Positions 40,934 through 52,493 are shown, counted from the first letter of the stretch. The stretch is DNA of 64,000 nucleotides from Zeimonas sp032027205 (GCA_032027205.1 JAVSMN010000001.1:2917418-2981417); one strand, 5' to 3'. Notes: generated by a model from the sequence alone, not told the origin. A program made the numbers and translations.

Positions 40934-40962
40934 CTTGAAATTGCGCTTTTTCGTCCCGAAAT
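40934..40962 (+). promoter_or_regulatory. Sigma-32-like promoter candidate upstream of grpE
   Basis: CTTGAAA (40934-40940), a perfect heat-shock -35, is followed after 14 bases by CCCGAAAT (40955-40962), an approximate -10. It sits about 75 bases before the grpE start. Confidence 0.55.
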
Positions 40963-41036
40963 CGGCGTTTTGCCGGCTTCGCCGCCTCGGCGGCTCGCCC
41001 GGCCGGCACGAATCCCCGCCATTTGGAGAACCTGGA

Positions 41037-41660
41037 GTGACACCCGACACGCCTGCGCGTACCGACGGCGACCTGCCGATGCAGCAACCGTCTCGCGACG
41101 AAGCGCCACCGAACGCCTCGCCTGCCCCGAGCGAACGCGGCGCCGCCGAAGCGGCCGATCGCCAGCGGCCTGCGTCCGAAGGCGCGGCCGGCGGTGACGC
41201 GCAGGCGCGCATCGCCGAGGCCGAACGCAAGCTGGCCGATACGCACGAGCGCTACCTGAGGGCGGTCGCCGAAGTCGAGAACGTACGCAGGCGTTCGCAG
41301 GAGGAGGTCGCGCGCGCGCAGAAGTTCGGCATCGAAGCCTTCGCCGAAAGCCTGTTGCCGGTGAAGGACAGCCTGGAGCTGGCGCTGGCGGCCGACGCGC
41401 CGGACGTCGAGAACATGAAGGAGGGCGTCAGCGCGACGTTGCGGCTGCTGTCCAGCGCCTTCGAGAAAAACCGCCTCGTCGAGATCGATCCGGCGGGACA
41501 GAAGTTCGATCCGAACCTGCACCAGGCCATCTCGACGGTTCCAGCCTCCGGGATCCAGCCGCCGGTGGCGCCCGGTCACGTCGCCCACGTGTTGCAGAAG
41601 GGCTACCTGATCGCCGACCGCGTCCTGCGCCCGGCGCTCGTCACCGTCGTCCAGGACTGA
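41037..41660 (+). CDS. grpE: Nucleotide exchange factor GrpE
   Basis: A 207-aa protein that speeds ADP release from DnaK. A disordered N-terminal part precedes the long dimer helix (IAEAERKLADTHERYLRAVA, then EVENVRRRSQEEVARAQKFG) and the beta-wing domain with FDPNLHQAISTVP and VLQKGYLIADRVLRPALV. GGAG precedes the GTG at 41037, chosen as start. An ATG at 41079 would shorten the flexible tail only. A sigma-32-like promoter lies upstream, and dnaK follows after 98 bases. Confidence 0.94.
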   Translation: MTPDTPARTDGDLPMQQPSRDEAPPNASPAPSERGAAEAADRQRPASEGAAGGDAQARIAEAERKLADTHERYLRAVAEVENVRRRSQEEVARAQKFGIEAFAESLLPVKDSLELALAADAPDVENMKEGVSATLRLLSSAFEKNRLVEIDPAGQKFDPNLHQAISTVPASGIQPPVAPGHVAHVLQKGYLIADRVLRPALVTVVQD

Positions 41661-41694
41661 AAGGAACACGCGCAGGCGCCCGTGCGTATCGGCG

Positions 41695-41724
41695 CTTGAA
41701 TTCGACCCCGCGCAGTCGCATCTA
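41695..41724 (+). promoter_or_regulatory. Sigma-32-like promoter candidate upstream of dnaK
   Basis: CTTGAA (41695-41700) followed by CGCATCTA (41717-41724), spaced about 16 bases apart, resembles a heat-shock promoter. It lies 34 bases before the dnaK ATG. Confidence 0.4.
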
Positions 41725-41758
41725 CGTCAACGAACAATCTCTCATCGAGGACATCACT

Positions 41759-43705
<1,947 letters not shown>

Positions 43706-43733
43706 TCAGGAAGGAAGTTTCCTGACGATCCAC

Positions 43734-43787
43734 GCCGGGTCGCTGAACGGGTTCGATACACGCGTCGAACTTGCTCAGCGACCCGGC
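43734..43787. repeat. Long palindrome between dnaK and dnaJ
   Basis: GCCGGGTCGCTGA (43734-43746) is perfectly complementary to TCAGCGACCCGGC (43775-43787). Nested inside are GTTCGA (43751-43756) and TCGAAC (43765-43770). A smaller hairpin, CAGGAA/TTCCTG, lies just before it near 43706-43726. No T-run follows, so this is not a normal intrinsic terminator. It would fold in the dnaK-dnaJ message. Confidence 0.8.
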
Positions 43788-43839
43788 CATTTGAACGACA
43801 CAGAGGAACTGCGGAAGAGCACTCCCTTCCCTCGAGTAA

Positions 43840-44955
43840 ATGAAGCGGGACTACTACGACATCCTTGGCGTCTCCAAGACCGCCACCGACGACGAGCTGA
43901 AGAAGGCCTATCGCAAGCTCGCGATGAAGCATCACCCGGACCGCAATCCGGACAGTCGCGATGCGGAGGCGCGCTTCAAGGAGGCGAAGGAAGCCTACGA
44001 GATGCTGTCCGACCCGGCCAAGCGCGAGGCCTACGATCGCTTCGGGCACGCGGGCGTAGATCCGAATGCGGGCGGCTTCGCCGGCGGCGCTCAGGGCTTC
44101 GGCGGCTTCGCCGATGTGTTCGGCGACATCTTCGGCGACATCTTCGGCGGACAGCGCGCGGGCGGGCGCAGCAACGTCTATCGCGGCGCCGACCTGCGCT
44201 ACGCGATGGAGATCACGCTCGAGCAGGCCGCCGCGGGTTACACGTCCGAGATCCGCGTGCCGGGCTGGGAGAACTGCGACACCTGCCACGGCTCGGGCGC
44301 CAAGCCGGGCACCAAGCCGAAGACCTGCCACAGCTGCGGGGGCCAGGGCTCGGTTCGCGTGCAACAGGGCTTCTTCTCGATCCAGCAAACGTGCCCCACC
44401 TGCCGCGGCAGTGGCCAGGTGATCCCCGATCCGTGCACCACCTGCGACGGCATCGGGCGCGTGAAGAAGAGCAAGACGCTCGAGGTGAAGATTCCGGCCG
44501 GCATCGACGACGGCATGCGCATTCGCTCGAGCGGCAACGGCGAGCCGGGGATCAACGGCGGACCGCCTGGCGATCTGTATGTCGAGATTCGCGTCAAGGA
44601 GCACGACGTCTTCAAGCGCGACGGCGACGACCTGCACTGCGAAGTGCCGGTGTCGATGGCCACCGCGGCGCTCGGCGGCATCGTCGAGATCCCCACGCTC
44701 GACGGCGGCGCCGAAATCGAACTGCCCGAGGGTACGCAGACCGCCAAGCAGTTCCGGCTGCGCGGCAAGGGCATCAAGGGACTGCGTTCGAGCTATCCGG
44801 GTGACCTCTACGCGCACGTGCTCGTCGAGACGCCGGTGCGACTCACCGAGCGGCAGAAGGAACTGCTGCGCGAGCTCGATGCGTCGCTGAAGGACCCGAA
44901 GCACAGTCCACAGACCAAGAACTGGATGGACCGGGTCAAGGAGTTCTTCCAGTGA
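43840..44955 (+). CDS. dnaJ: Chaperone DnaJ (Hsp40)
   Basis: A 371-aa co-chaperone. The J domain begins MKRDYYDILGVSKTA and carries the HPD motif in KHHPDRNP, which triggers DnaK ATP hydrolysis. A Gly/Phe-rich linker follows. The zinc-binding domain has four CxxCxGxG repeats: CDTCHGSG, CHSCGGQG, CPTCRGSG and CTTCDGIG. The C-terminal substrate-binding domain is complete. Type I DnaJ, usual length. The gene is 134 bases after dnaK, separated by the palindrome. Confidence 0.96.
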   Translation: MKRDYYDILGVSKTATDDELKKAYRKLAMKHHPDRNPDSRDAEARFKEAKEAYEMLSDPAKREAYDRFGHAGVDPNAGGFAGGAQGFGGFADVFGDIFGDIFGGQRAGGRSNVYRGADLRYAMEITLEQAAAGYTSEIRVPGWENCDTCHGSGAKPGTKPKTCHSCGGQGSVRVQQGFFSIQQTCPTCRGSGQVIPDPCTTCDGIGRVKKSKTLEVKIPAGIDDGMRIRSSGNGEPGINGGPPGDLYVEIRVKEHDVFKRDGDDLHCEVPVSMATAALGGIVEIPTLDGGAEIELPEGTQTAKQFRLRGKGIKGLRSSYPGDLYAHVLVETPVRLTERQKELLRELDASLKDPKHSPQTKNWMDRVKEFFQ

Positions 44956-44965
44956 GCGCTGTCGC

Positions 44966-46330
44966 GTGAACCTCACGTTTCTCGGCGCCGCCGACACCGT
45001 CACCGGTTCGCGCTTCCTGCTCGAGGCGGGCGACGCGAAACTGCTCGTCGATTGCGGGCTGTTCCAGGGCTTCAAGAAGCTGCGCCAGCGCAACTGGTCT
45101 CCCCTCGTTGCGGCGCCCGCGTCGATCGATGCGGTGGTGCTCACGCACGCGCATCTCGATCACTCCGGCTGGCTGCCGGTGCTCGTGCGCGAAGGTTTTC
45201 GCGGACCGATCCACGCCACCGAGGGCACGCACGAGCTCGCCGGGATCCTGCTGCGCGACAGCGCACGATTGCAGGAAGAGGAGGCCGCATTCGCGAACCG
45301 GCACGGCTTTTCGAAGCACAGTCCGGCGCTGGCGCTGTACGAGACGGCCGATGCCGAACGCGCGCTCGCACGCTTTGCCGTCGAGCATTTCGGCGCCGCG
45401 TTCGATCTTCCGGCCGACATCCGCGCGCGCTTCGTTCCCGCCGGGCACCTGCTGGGCGCCGCCAGCGTGGTCCTGCAGCGCAACGGACGCACGCTCGTCT
45501 TCAGCGGCGACGTCGGCCGCGACGAAGACTTCGTCATGCGCGGGCCGCAGGTGCCCGAGTTCGCCGACACGCTCGTCATCGAATCCACCTACGGCGATCG
45601 CCGGCACGCGTCGCTCGACGACGCCCTCGCGCAGCTTGCGCGCGTCGTGCGCGACACCGCCGCGCGCGGCGGGACCGTGCTGATTCCGTCGTTTGCCGTC
45701 GGGCGCGCGCAATCGCTGCTCGTCGCGCTGCATCGTCTGCGCGAGGCGGGATCGATTCCCGCGCTGCCGGTCTATCTCGACAGCCCGATGGCGATCGACG
45801 CGACGCGCCTGTATCGGCGCTTCAACGCCGATCACCGCCTGAGCGATGCCGAGTGCGAGGCGATCTATCGCGGCGCCCGATTCGTGAACACGCCCGAAGA
45901 GTCGAAGCGCCTCGCGCAGCTGCGCTTGCCGTCGATCCTGATCTCGGCGAGCGGCATGGCCACCGGCGGGCGCGTGCTGCACCACCTGAAGCGCCTGCTG
46001 CCCGATCCGGCCAACCACGTCGTCTTCGCCGGCTTCCAGGCGGGCGGCACGCGCGGCGCGCATCTCGTCGGCGGGGCGCGCGAGGTGAAGATCCACGGCG
46101 AATGGCATCCGGTGAACGCGTCGGTGACGCAGCTCGACGGCTTCTCGGCGCACGCCGACGCCGACGAGCTGCTCGGCTGGATGCGGCGGCTGCATCGCGC
46201 GCCGCAGCAGGTGTACGTGGTGCACGGCGAGCCCGAGGCGGCCGACCGGCTAAGGCATCGCATCGTCGAAGAGCTTGGTTGGCCGGCACGCGTGCCCGAG
46301 CATGGAGAGACGGTGGACGTTCCGCTCTGA
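44966..46330 (+). CDS. Metallo-beta-lactamase/beta-CASP RNase
   Basis: A 454-aa protein of the CPSF73/YSH1-like group. The zinc ligands are in THAHLDHSG, the second metal site in FVPAGHLLGAASVV and FSGDVGRDEDF. The beta-CASP part carries SASGMATGGRVLHHLKRLL, and the end carries GFSAHADADELLGWM with the last metal His. The family processes RNA 3' ends in archaea and eukaryotes. Bacterial members probably act on RNA too, but the substrate is unknown. The start is a GTG at 44966, 10 bases after the dnaJ stop. Confidence 0.87.
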   Translation: MNLTFLGAADTVTGSRFLLEAGDAKLLVDCGLFQGFKKLRQRNWSPLVAAPASIDAVVLTHAHLDHSGWLPVLVREGFRGPIHATEGTHELAGILLRDSARLQEEEAAFANRHGFSKHSPALALYETADAERALARFAVEHFGAAFDLPADIRARFVPAGHLLGAASVVLQRNGRTLVFSGDVGRDEDFVMRGPQVPEFADTLVIESTYGDRRHASLDDALAQLARVVRDTAARGGTVLIPSFAVGRAQSLLVALHRLREAGSIPALPVYLDSPMAIDATRLYRRFNADHRLSDAECEAIYRGARFVNTPEESKRLAQLRLPSILISASGMATGGRVLHHLKRLLPDPANHVVFAGFQAGGTRGAHLVGGAREVKIHGEWHPVNASVTQLDGFSAHADADELLGWMRRLHRAPQQVYVVHGEPEAADRLRHRIVEELGWPARVPEHGETVDVPL

Positions 46331-46472
46331 ACGACGGCGACGCCATTCGACGCGCACGAGGACGCGAGCCCGAGCCGCCTGGTCCCTGATCGCGTTCGGG
46401 CGAAAGTGGGGCTTCGTGAAAGCGGCGCTGCTGCTCGCTCGGGCGCCGGGCGACTGGGGTACAGTCGGGACG

Positions 46473-48176
46473 ATGCAATCGATTTCGTTCCGTCGCCCGA
46501 TCGGCCAGCGCAAGGGGCGTCAGGCGCAGCCCGGCGCGCGCGAGCGCATCGCGGCGATGTTCGGCGATGCGCCGATGCGCCGCGATCTGCTGATCGAGCA
46601 CCTGCACCGGATCCAGGACGCCGAAGGGCACCTTGCCGCCGATCTGCTCGCCGCGCTTGCCGAGCGCATGCGGCTGTCGCAGGCCGAGGTCTTCGAGGTC
46701 GCGAGCTTCTATCACCACTTCGACGTCGTGCGCGAAGGCGAATCTGCGCCGCCTGCGCTCACCGTTCGCGTCTGCGAATCGCTGTCCTGCGAGATGGCCG
46801 GCGCGCGTGCGCTGATCGACGCGCTTGCCGAGCGCCTGGGCGTCGAAGTGCGCGTGCAACCGGTGCCATGTGTCGGTCGCTGCGCCGAGGCACCAGTGGC
46901 TGTCGTCGGGCAGCGCCCGGTGGCGCCGGCGAGCGTCGCGCGGGTCGAGGCGGCGATCGCCGACGGCGCGCGGGACTGCCCCGTGCCGGATCCGCGCGAA
47001 GGCGCCATCCCCGGTTTCGGCGACTACGCCACCTATCGCGCAAACGGCGGTTACCGGCAGTTGGCGCGCGTGCTCGCCGATGCGTCGCATCGCGACGCGG
47101 TGCTGGACGCACTCGAATCGTCGTCGCTGCGCGGCCTGGGCGGCGCCGGTTTTCCGGTCGCGCGCAAGTGGCGCGCGGTTGCCGCGCAATCCGGCCCGCG
47201 CCTGCTCGTCGTCAACGCCGACGAAGGCGAGCCCGGCACGTTCAAGGATCGCCATTACCTCGAGCGCGCGCCGCACCGCATGCTGGAAGGCATGCTGATC
47301 GCCGCCGCGACGGTCGGCTGCGACGCCTGCTACGTCTATCTGCGCGACGAATACGCCGGCGTGCGCGCGCTGCTCGAGCGCGAGATCGCCGCGCTGCGCG
47401 CCGACTCGCCGGTCGATGCACCGCTTCCCGAGATCCACCTGCGTCGCGGCGCCGGCGCCTACATCTGCGGCGAGGAGAGTGCACTGATCGAGTCGATCGA
47501 GGGCAAGCGCGGAATGCCGCGGCTGCGTCCGCCCTACATCGCCGAGGTCGGACTCTTCGGCCGCCCCACGCTCGCGCACAACGTCGAGACGCTGCACTGG
47601 GTGCCGGAGATTCTCGAACGCGGCGCTGCGTGGTTCGCTTCGCACGGACGCCGCGGGCGTCGCGGCCTGCGCACGTTCTCCGTTTCGGGGCGCGTGCGCG
47701 AACCGGGCGTGAAACTCGCGCCGGCCGGCATCAGCCTGCGCGAACTCGTCGACGAGCACTGCGGCGGGATGGTGCCCGGGCACGAGTTGTACGCGTGGCT
47801 GCCCGGCGGCGCCTCGGGCGGCATCCTGCCGGCGTCGCTCGCCGACGAGCCGCTCGACTTCGACACGCTGCAGCCGCACGGCGCGTTCATCGGTTCGGCG
47901 GCGATCGTCGTGTTGTCGCAGCACGATTCGGCGGCCGACGCCGCGCGCAACCTGATGGCGTTCTTCCGCAGCGAGTCGTGCGGCCAGTGCACGCCGTGTC
48001 GAGTCGGCACGGCAAAGGCGCTCGGGCGCATGCGCGAGACGAAGTGGGACGCACCGCTGCTCGGCGAGCTCTCCGGCGCGATGATCGACGCGTCGATCTG
48101 CGGGCTGGGGCAGGCGGCGCCGAACCCGATGCTGTCGGTGTTGCGCTGGTTCCCGCACGAAGTGCAGGGCCGATGA
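46473..48176 (+). CDS. NAD-dependent formate dehydrogenase, fused gamma-beta subunit (NuoE-NuoF-like)
   Basis: A 567-aa diaphorase subunit. The N-terminal third is NuoE-like with its 2Fe-2S cysteines in RVCESLSC and PCVGRC. The rest is NuoF-like, with GLGGAGFPVARKW and NADEGEPGTFKDR for NAD and FMN, GAGAYICGEESALIESIEGK, and the 4Fe-4S site ESCGQCTPCRVG with a further Cys in ASICGLG. In well-studied FdsGBA enzymes these two parts are separate genes. It passes electrons from the molybdenum subunit encoded next to NAD+. The ATG at 46473 is used because the upstream open stretch is not NuoE-like. Confidence 0.85.
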   Translation: MQSISFRRPIGQRKGRQAQPGARERIAAMFGDAPMRRDLLIEHLHRIQDAEGHLAADLLAALAERMRLSQAEVFEVASFYHHFDVVREGESAPPALTVRVCESLSCEMAGARALIDALAERLGVEVRVQPVPCVGRCAEAPVAVVGQRPVAPASVARVEAAIADGARDCPVPDPREGAIPGFGDYATYRANGGYRQLARVLADASHRDAVLDALESSSLRGLGGAGFPVARKWRAVAAQSGPRLLVVNADEGEPGTFKDRHYLERAPHRMLEGMLIAAATVGCDACYVYLRDEYAGVRALLEREIAALRADSPVDAPLPEIHLRRGAGAYICGEESALIESIEGKRGMPRLRPPYIAEVGLFGRPTLAHNVETLHWVPEILERGAAWFASHGRRGRRGLRTFSVSGRVREPGVKLAPAGISLRELVDEHCGGMVPGHELYAWLPGGASGGILPASLADEPLDFDTLQPHGAFIGSAAIVVLSQHDSAADAARNLMAFFRSESCGQCTPCRVGTAKALGRMRETKWDAPLLGELSGAMIDASICGLGQAAPNPMLSVLRWFPHEVQGR

Positions 48177-48186
48177 GGGGCGGGCG

Positions 48187-50994
48187 ATGAGCGGCGTCGT
48201 CGACGCACGGTTCGAGCGCGGCGAGGACAGCGTCGCGACGGTCGAGTTCGAGCTCGACGGTCGCCCGATCGACGCGCGCGCCGGCGAGACGATCTACGAG
48301 GCAGCACGCCGGCACGGCACGACGATTCCGACGCTGTGCCGGCACGAAGGCTACCGGCCCGACGGCAACTGCCGCGCCTGCGTCGTCGAGATCGACGGCG
48401 AGCGCGTGCTGGCGCCGTCGTGCTGTCGCGCGCCGACGGCGGGCATGAAGGTGCGCAGCGCGAGCGATCGCGCGCGCGCGGCGCAGCGGATGGTCGTCGA
48501 GCTGCTGCTCGCCGACGCGCCGCCCGAGCCGCGGCGCGAGGATTCCGAGCTTACGCACTGGGCGCGCGAGCTGGGTGTCGCGCATTCGCGCTTCGCCGCG
48601 CGCGCGCAGCCGCGCGCCGACTTCAGCCACCCGGCGATCGCCGTGCAACTCGACGCGTGCATCCAGTGCACGCGCTGCGTGCGCGCGTGCCGCGAGGAGC
48701 AGGCCAACGACGTCATCGGCTACGCGGGTCGTGGCGACGCGTCGCGCATCGTCTTCGACTTCGGCGACCCGATGGGCGCGTCGACCTGCGTCGGCTGTGG
48801 CGAGTGCGTGCAGGCGTGTCCGACCGGCGCGTTGATGCCGCGGCTGCTCGGCGAAGTCGATGCGCCGTTGCGGGCCGGCGACGTCGCGCCGCGCGCGGCC
48901 GAGCGCCGCGTCGATTCGCTGTGCCCGTTCTGCGGCGTCGGCTGCCAGCTCACGTACCACGTCTCGGGCAACCGCATCCGCTACGTCGAGGGGCGCGACG
49001 GGCCGGCGAACCACGGCCGGCTGTGCGTGAAAGGGCGCTTCGGCTTCGACTACGCAGCCAGCCGCGAGCGTCTCGACGTGCCGCTGGTGCGACGCGACGG
49101 CGCGGCGAAGAACCCGGTGTTCGGTCGCGTGCCGGACGACTGGCGCGACCAGTTCCGCGAAGCCACGTGGGACGAAGCGCTCGCGATCGCCGCCGGCGGT
49201 CTTGCGCGCATCCGCGACGAGATCGGCGCGAACGCGCTCGCCGGATTCGGCTCCGCCAAGGGCAGCAACGAGGAGGCGTACCTGTTCCAGAAGCTCGTTC
49301 GCACCGGCTTCGGAACGAACAACGTCGATCACTGCACGCGGCTGTGCCACGCGTCGTCGGTGGCGGCGCTGCTCGAAGGCATCGGATCGGGTGCCGTGTC
49401 GAACCCGGTTTCGGACGTGGCGAAGGCCGACTTCGTGCTCGTCATCGGCTCGAACCCGACGGAGAACCACCCGGTCGCGGCCACCTGGATCAAGAACGCG
49501 GTGCGCCGCGGAACCACGCTGGTCGTCGCCGATCCGAAGCGCAACGAGCTGGCGCGACACGCGTCGACGGTGCTGCAGTTCACACCGGGCGCCGATGTCG
49601 CGCTGCTCGACGCGATGCTGCACGCGATCGTCTACGGCGGTTTCGTCGATCGCGAGTTCGTCGCCGCGCGCACTGCCGACTTCGAGGCGCTGCGCGAGCG
49701 CCTGGCGCCGTGCAGCCCCGAGCGCATGGCGCCGCTGTGCGGCATCGACGCGGCGACGATCCGCGCGGTGGCGCAGCAGTACGCGACGAGCCGCGCGTCG
49801 ATGATCCTGTGGGGCATGGGCGTGTCGCAGCACGTGCACGGCACCGACAACGCGCGCTGCCTGATCGCGCTCGCCTTGTGCACCGGGCAGATCGGCCGTC
49901 CCGGTGCCGGGCTGCATCCGCTGCGCGGGCAGAACAACGTTCAGGGCGCCTCCGACGTCGGCCTCATTCCGATGATGCTGCCCGACTACGGACGCGTCGA
50001 TGACGAGCGCGTCGCCGAGCGCATCGAGCGTCTGTGGGGAACGACGATCGACCGGCGCCCGGGCCTGACCGTCGTCGAGATCCTCAGGGCCGCCGCCGAC
50101 CGGCGCATCCGCGGACTGTACGTGATGGGCGAGAACCCGGCGATGTCCGACCCGGACGTGCAGCACGCGCGGGCTGCGCTCGCCGCGCTCGACCTGCTCG
50201 TCGTGCAGGACATCTTCCCGACGGAGACGGCCTATCTGGCCGACGTGATCCTTCCCGCTTCCGCCTTTCCCGAGAAGACCGGCACCTTCACCAACACCGA
50301 TCGCATGGTGCAGCTCGCGCGCAAGGCCGTCGATCCGCCCGGGCAGGCGCGTGCCGACCTCGACATCCTGGTCGCGATGGCGCGCTGCTTCGGGCTCGAC
50401 TGGCGCTATTCGCATCCGCGCGAGGTCTTCGACGAGATGCGCGAGTCCATGGACTCGATCCGCGGCATCGACTGGGATCGGCTCGAGCGCGACGGCAGCG
50501 TGACCTACCCGTGCACGAGCGCCGACGATCCTGGCCAGCCGGTGGTGTTCCGCGAGCGTTTTCCGACGCCGAGCGGTCGCGGGCGCTTCGTTCCCGCATT
50601 GCCCGCAACGCCGGCCGAAACCCCGGACGCCGACTATCCGTTCGTGCTGACCACCGGACGCCAGCTCGAGCACTGGCACACCGGCGCGATGACCCGTCGG
50701 GCGCAGGCGCTCGATGCGATTGAACCGCAGGCGACTGCGTCGATGCATCCGGCGGATCTCGCTCGCCTGGGTCTGCGGCCTGGCATGCGGGCGCGCGTCG
50801 CCTCGCGTCGCGGCGAGATTGCCCTTTTCGTGCGCGAGGACGACGGCGTCGCACCCGGGTGCGTGTTCGTGCCGTTCGCGTACGCGGAAGCAGCGGCGAA
50901 CGTGCTCACGCATCCGCAACTCGATCCCTTCGGCAAGATTCCCGGCTTCAAGTACTGCGCGGTTTCGATCGAGCCGGTTCGCGGGCACGGGTAG
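48187..50994 (+). CDS. NAD-dependent formate dehydrogenase, molybdenum alpha subunit
   Basis: A 935-aa NuoG/FdsA-like protein. Iron-sulfur binding occurs in order: 2Fe-2S (TLCRHEGYRPDGNCRACV), two 4Fe-4S sets (DACIQCTRCVRACREEQ and STCVGCGECVQACPTG), and the FDH-type 4Fe-4S site (DSLCPFCGVGCQLTYH). The molybdenum ligand region is HCTRLCHASSVAAL, with Cys instead of selenocysteine, and the pterin-binding C-terminal domain is present (FVLTTGRQLEHWHTGAMTR). It oxidises formate to CO2. The fused NuoE-F partner is directly upstream (10 bases). The motif has HASS where most relatives have HSPS, so a related substrate is possible. Confidence 0.83.
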   Translation: MSGVVDARFERGEDSVATVEFELDGRPIDARAGETIYEAARRHGTTIPTLCRHEGYRPDGNCRACVVEIDGERVLAPSCCRAPTAGMKVRSASDRARAAQRMVVELLLADAPPEPRREDSELTHWARELGVAHSRFAARAQPRADFSHPAIAVQLDACIQCTRCVRACREEQANDVIGYAGRGDASRIVFDFGDPMGASTCVGCGECVQACPTGALMPRLLGEVDAPLRAGDVAPRAAERRVDSLCPFCGVGCQLTYHVSGNRIRYVEGRDGPANHGRLCVKGRFGFDYAASRERLDVPLVRRDGAAKNPVFGRVPDDWRDQFREATWDEALAIAAGGLARIRDEIGANALAGFGSAKGSNEEAYLFQKLVRTGFGTNNVDHCTRLCHASSVAALLEGIGSGAVSNPVSDVAKADFVLVIGSNPTENHPVAATWIKNAVRRGTTLVVADPKRNELARHASTVLQFTPGADVALLDAMLHAIVYGGFVDREFVAARTADFEALRERLAPCSPERMAPLCGIDAATIRAVAQQYATSRASMILWGMGVSQHVHGTDNARCLIALALCTGQIGRPGAGLHPLRGQNNVQGASDVGLIPMMLPDYGRVDDERVAERIERLWGTTIDRRPGLTVVEILRAAADRRIRGLYVMGENPAMSDPDVQHARAALAALDLLVVQDIFPTETAYLADVILPASAFPEKTGTFTNTDRMVQLARKAVDPPGQARADLDILVAMARCFGLDWRYSHPREVFDEMRESMDSIRGIDWDRLERDGSVTYPCTSADDPGQPVVFRERFPTPSGRGRFVPALPATPAETPDADYPFVLTTGRQLEHWHTGAMTRRAQALDAIEPQATASMHPADLARLGLRPGMRARVASRRGEIALFVREDDGVAPGCVFVPFAYAEAAANVLTHPQLDPFGKIPGFKYCAVSIEPVRGHG

Positions 50995-51197
50995 CGCCGT
51001 CGATCGCGGCGTTCTCTGCCGCGATCACCGGCGACATCGTTCGCATCGTTGCCGGCGAGCGCTGCCTGCAGCGCATCACGCGGGCGCGGCTGTCGGCCGA
51101 GCGATGACGATGTTCGCCGTGGGCCCTCCGCCCGGCTCGTCGCTGCGTTGATCCAGTTATCCTTGCCGTTTCGTCCTCGTCCCCCGCAGTCCGTCCC

Positions 51198-52493
51198 ATG
51201 CCGCAGAACGCCTCCCCGACCAACGAATCCGAGTTCGCCCGTGCCTGCGAGGTACTCGTCGGCGGCGTGAACTCCGCCGTGCGCGCCTTTCGCGCAGTCG
51301 GCGGTACGCCGCGCTTCATCGATCGCGCCGAGGGCGCCTACCTGTGGGACGTCGAGGGCAAGCGCTACATCGATTACCTCGGTTCCTGGGGTCCGATGAT
51401 CGCCGGCCATGCGCATCCGCACGTGGTCGAGGCGGTCGAGCGCGCCGCGCGCCGCGGGCTGTCCTTCGGCGCGCCCAACGTGCTCGAGAGCGAGCTCGCC
51501 GAGCGCATCTGCGCGCTGTTCCCGCAGATCGAGCGCGTGCGCTTCACGAGTTCGGGCACCGAGTCGACGATGTCGGCGTTGCGCCTGGCGCGCGGCTTCA
51601 CCGGGCGCGACGAGATCCTGAAATTCGAAGGCTGTTATCACGGCACCGGCGACAGCTTGCTGGTGAAGGCAGGGTCGGGCGCGCTCGCCTTCGGCACGCC
51701 GAGCTCCGCCGGCGTCCCCGACAGCGTCGCGCGGCACACGCTCGTCGCCACCTTCAACGACCTCGACAGCGTCGCCGAGCTCTTCGACAAGCATCGGAAC
51801 GCGATCGCCTGCGTCATCGTCGAGCCGATCGCCGGCAACATGAACCTGGTGATGCCGCAGCCCGGCTTCCTCGAGGGGCTGCGCAAGCTGTGCGACGACA
51901 ACGGCGCGCTACTGATCTTCGACGAGGTGATGAGCGGATTCCGCGTCGCGCACGGCGGCGCGCAGCAACGCAGCGGCGTCGTGCCCGACCTCGTCACCTT
52001 CGGCAAGGTGATCGGCGGCGGCATGCCGGTCGGCGCGATCGGCGGGCCGGCGCGCGTCATGGAGCGCCTCTCGCCGATGGGCCCGGTGTACCAGGCGGGC
52101 ACGCTGTCGGGCAATCCGATCGCGATGGCCGCCGGCCTCGCCACGCTCGACCTCGTCGCGCAGCCCGGCTTCTACGAACGTCTCGAGGCATTGGGCGACC
52201 GGCTCGTCGGCGGGCTGAACCAGGCCGCGCGCGATGCGGGGGCGGCGCTCAGCGCGCAGCACGTCGGCGCGCTCGCCGGCCTGTACCTGCTGCCGTCGCC
52301 GCCCACCGACTTCGCGCAGACGCAGACGCAGGACGTCGAGCGCTTCAAGCGCTTCTATCACGCGATGCTCGGCGAGGGCGTCTACCTGCCGCCGTCGCCG
52401 GTGGAGGCCTTCTTCTACTCGAGCGCGCACACCGACAGCGACGTCGACGCGACGATCGCCGCGGCCCGTCGGGCGCTCGCCGCGAGCGCCTGA
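51198..52493 (+). CDS. hemL: Glutamate-1-semialdehyde 2,1-aminomutase
   Basis: A 431-aa PLP enzyme of the C5 heme pathway that makes 5-aminolevulinate. LIFDEVMSGFRVAHGG holds the PLP-contact Asp, and VTFGKVIGGGMPVGAIGG holds the PLP-binding Lys. The start has VGGVNSAVRAFRAVGG, typical of HemL. The length is usual. The MFS transporter gene follows after 2 bases. HemH (39250) acts later in the same pathway. Confidence 0.96.
   Translation: MPQNASPTNESEFARACEVLVGGVNSAVRAFRAVGGTPRFIDRAEGAYLWDVEGKRYIDYLGSWGPMIAGHAHPHVVEAVERAARRGLSFGAPNVLESELAERICALFPQIERVRFTSSGTESTMSALRLARGFTGRDEILKFEGCYHGTGDSLLVKAGSGALAFGTPSSAGVPDSVARHTLVATFNDLDSVAELFDKHRNAIACVIVEPIAGNMNLVMPQPGFLEGLRKLCDDNGALLIFDEVMSGFRVAHGGAQQRSGVVPDLVTFGKVIGGGMPVGAIGGPARVMERLSPMGPVYQAGTLSGNPIAMAAGLATLDLVAQPGFYERLEALGDRLVGGLNQAARDAGAALSAQHVGALAGLYLLPSPPTDFAQTQTQDVERFKRFYHAMLGEGVYLPPSPVEAFFYSSAHTDSDVDATIAAARRALAASA

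Noticed and set aside
43734..43787. The palindrome between dnaK and dnaJ as an intrinsic terminator.
   Set aside because: No T-run follows on either strand. It is reported as a repeat or RNA structure instead.
47887..50988. A very long open frame (about 1,030 codons) on the minus strand opposite the formate dehydrogenase alpha gene.
   Set aside because: High-GC codon use leaves antisense frames open. The product is Arg- and Ala-rich with no family motif, while the plus-strand gene has complete iron-sulfur and molybdenum motifs.
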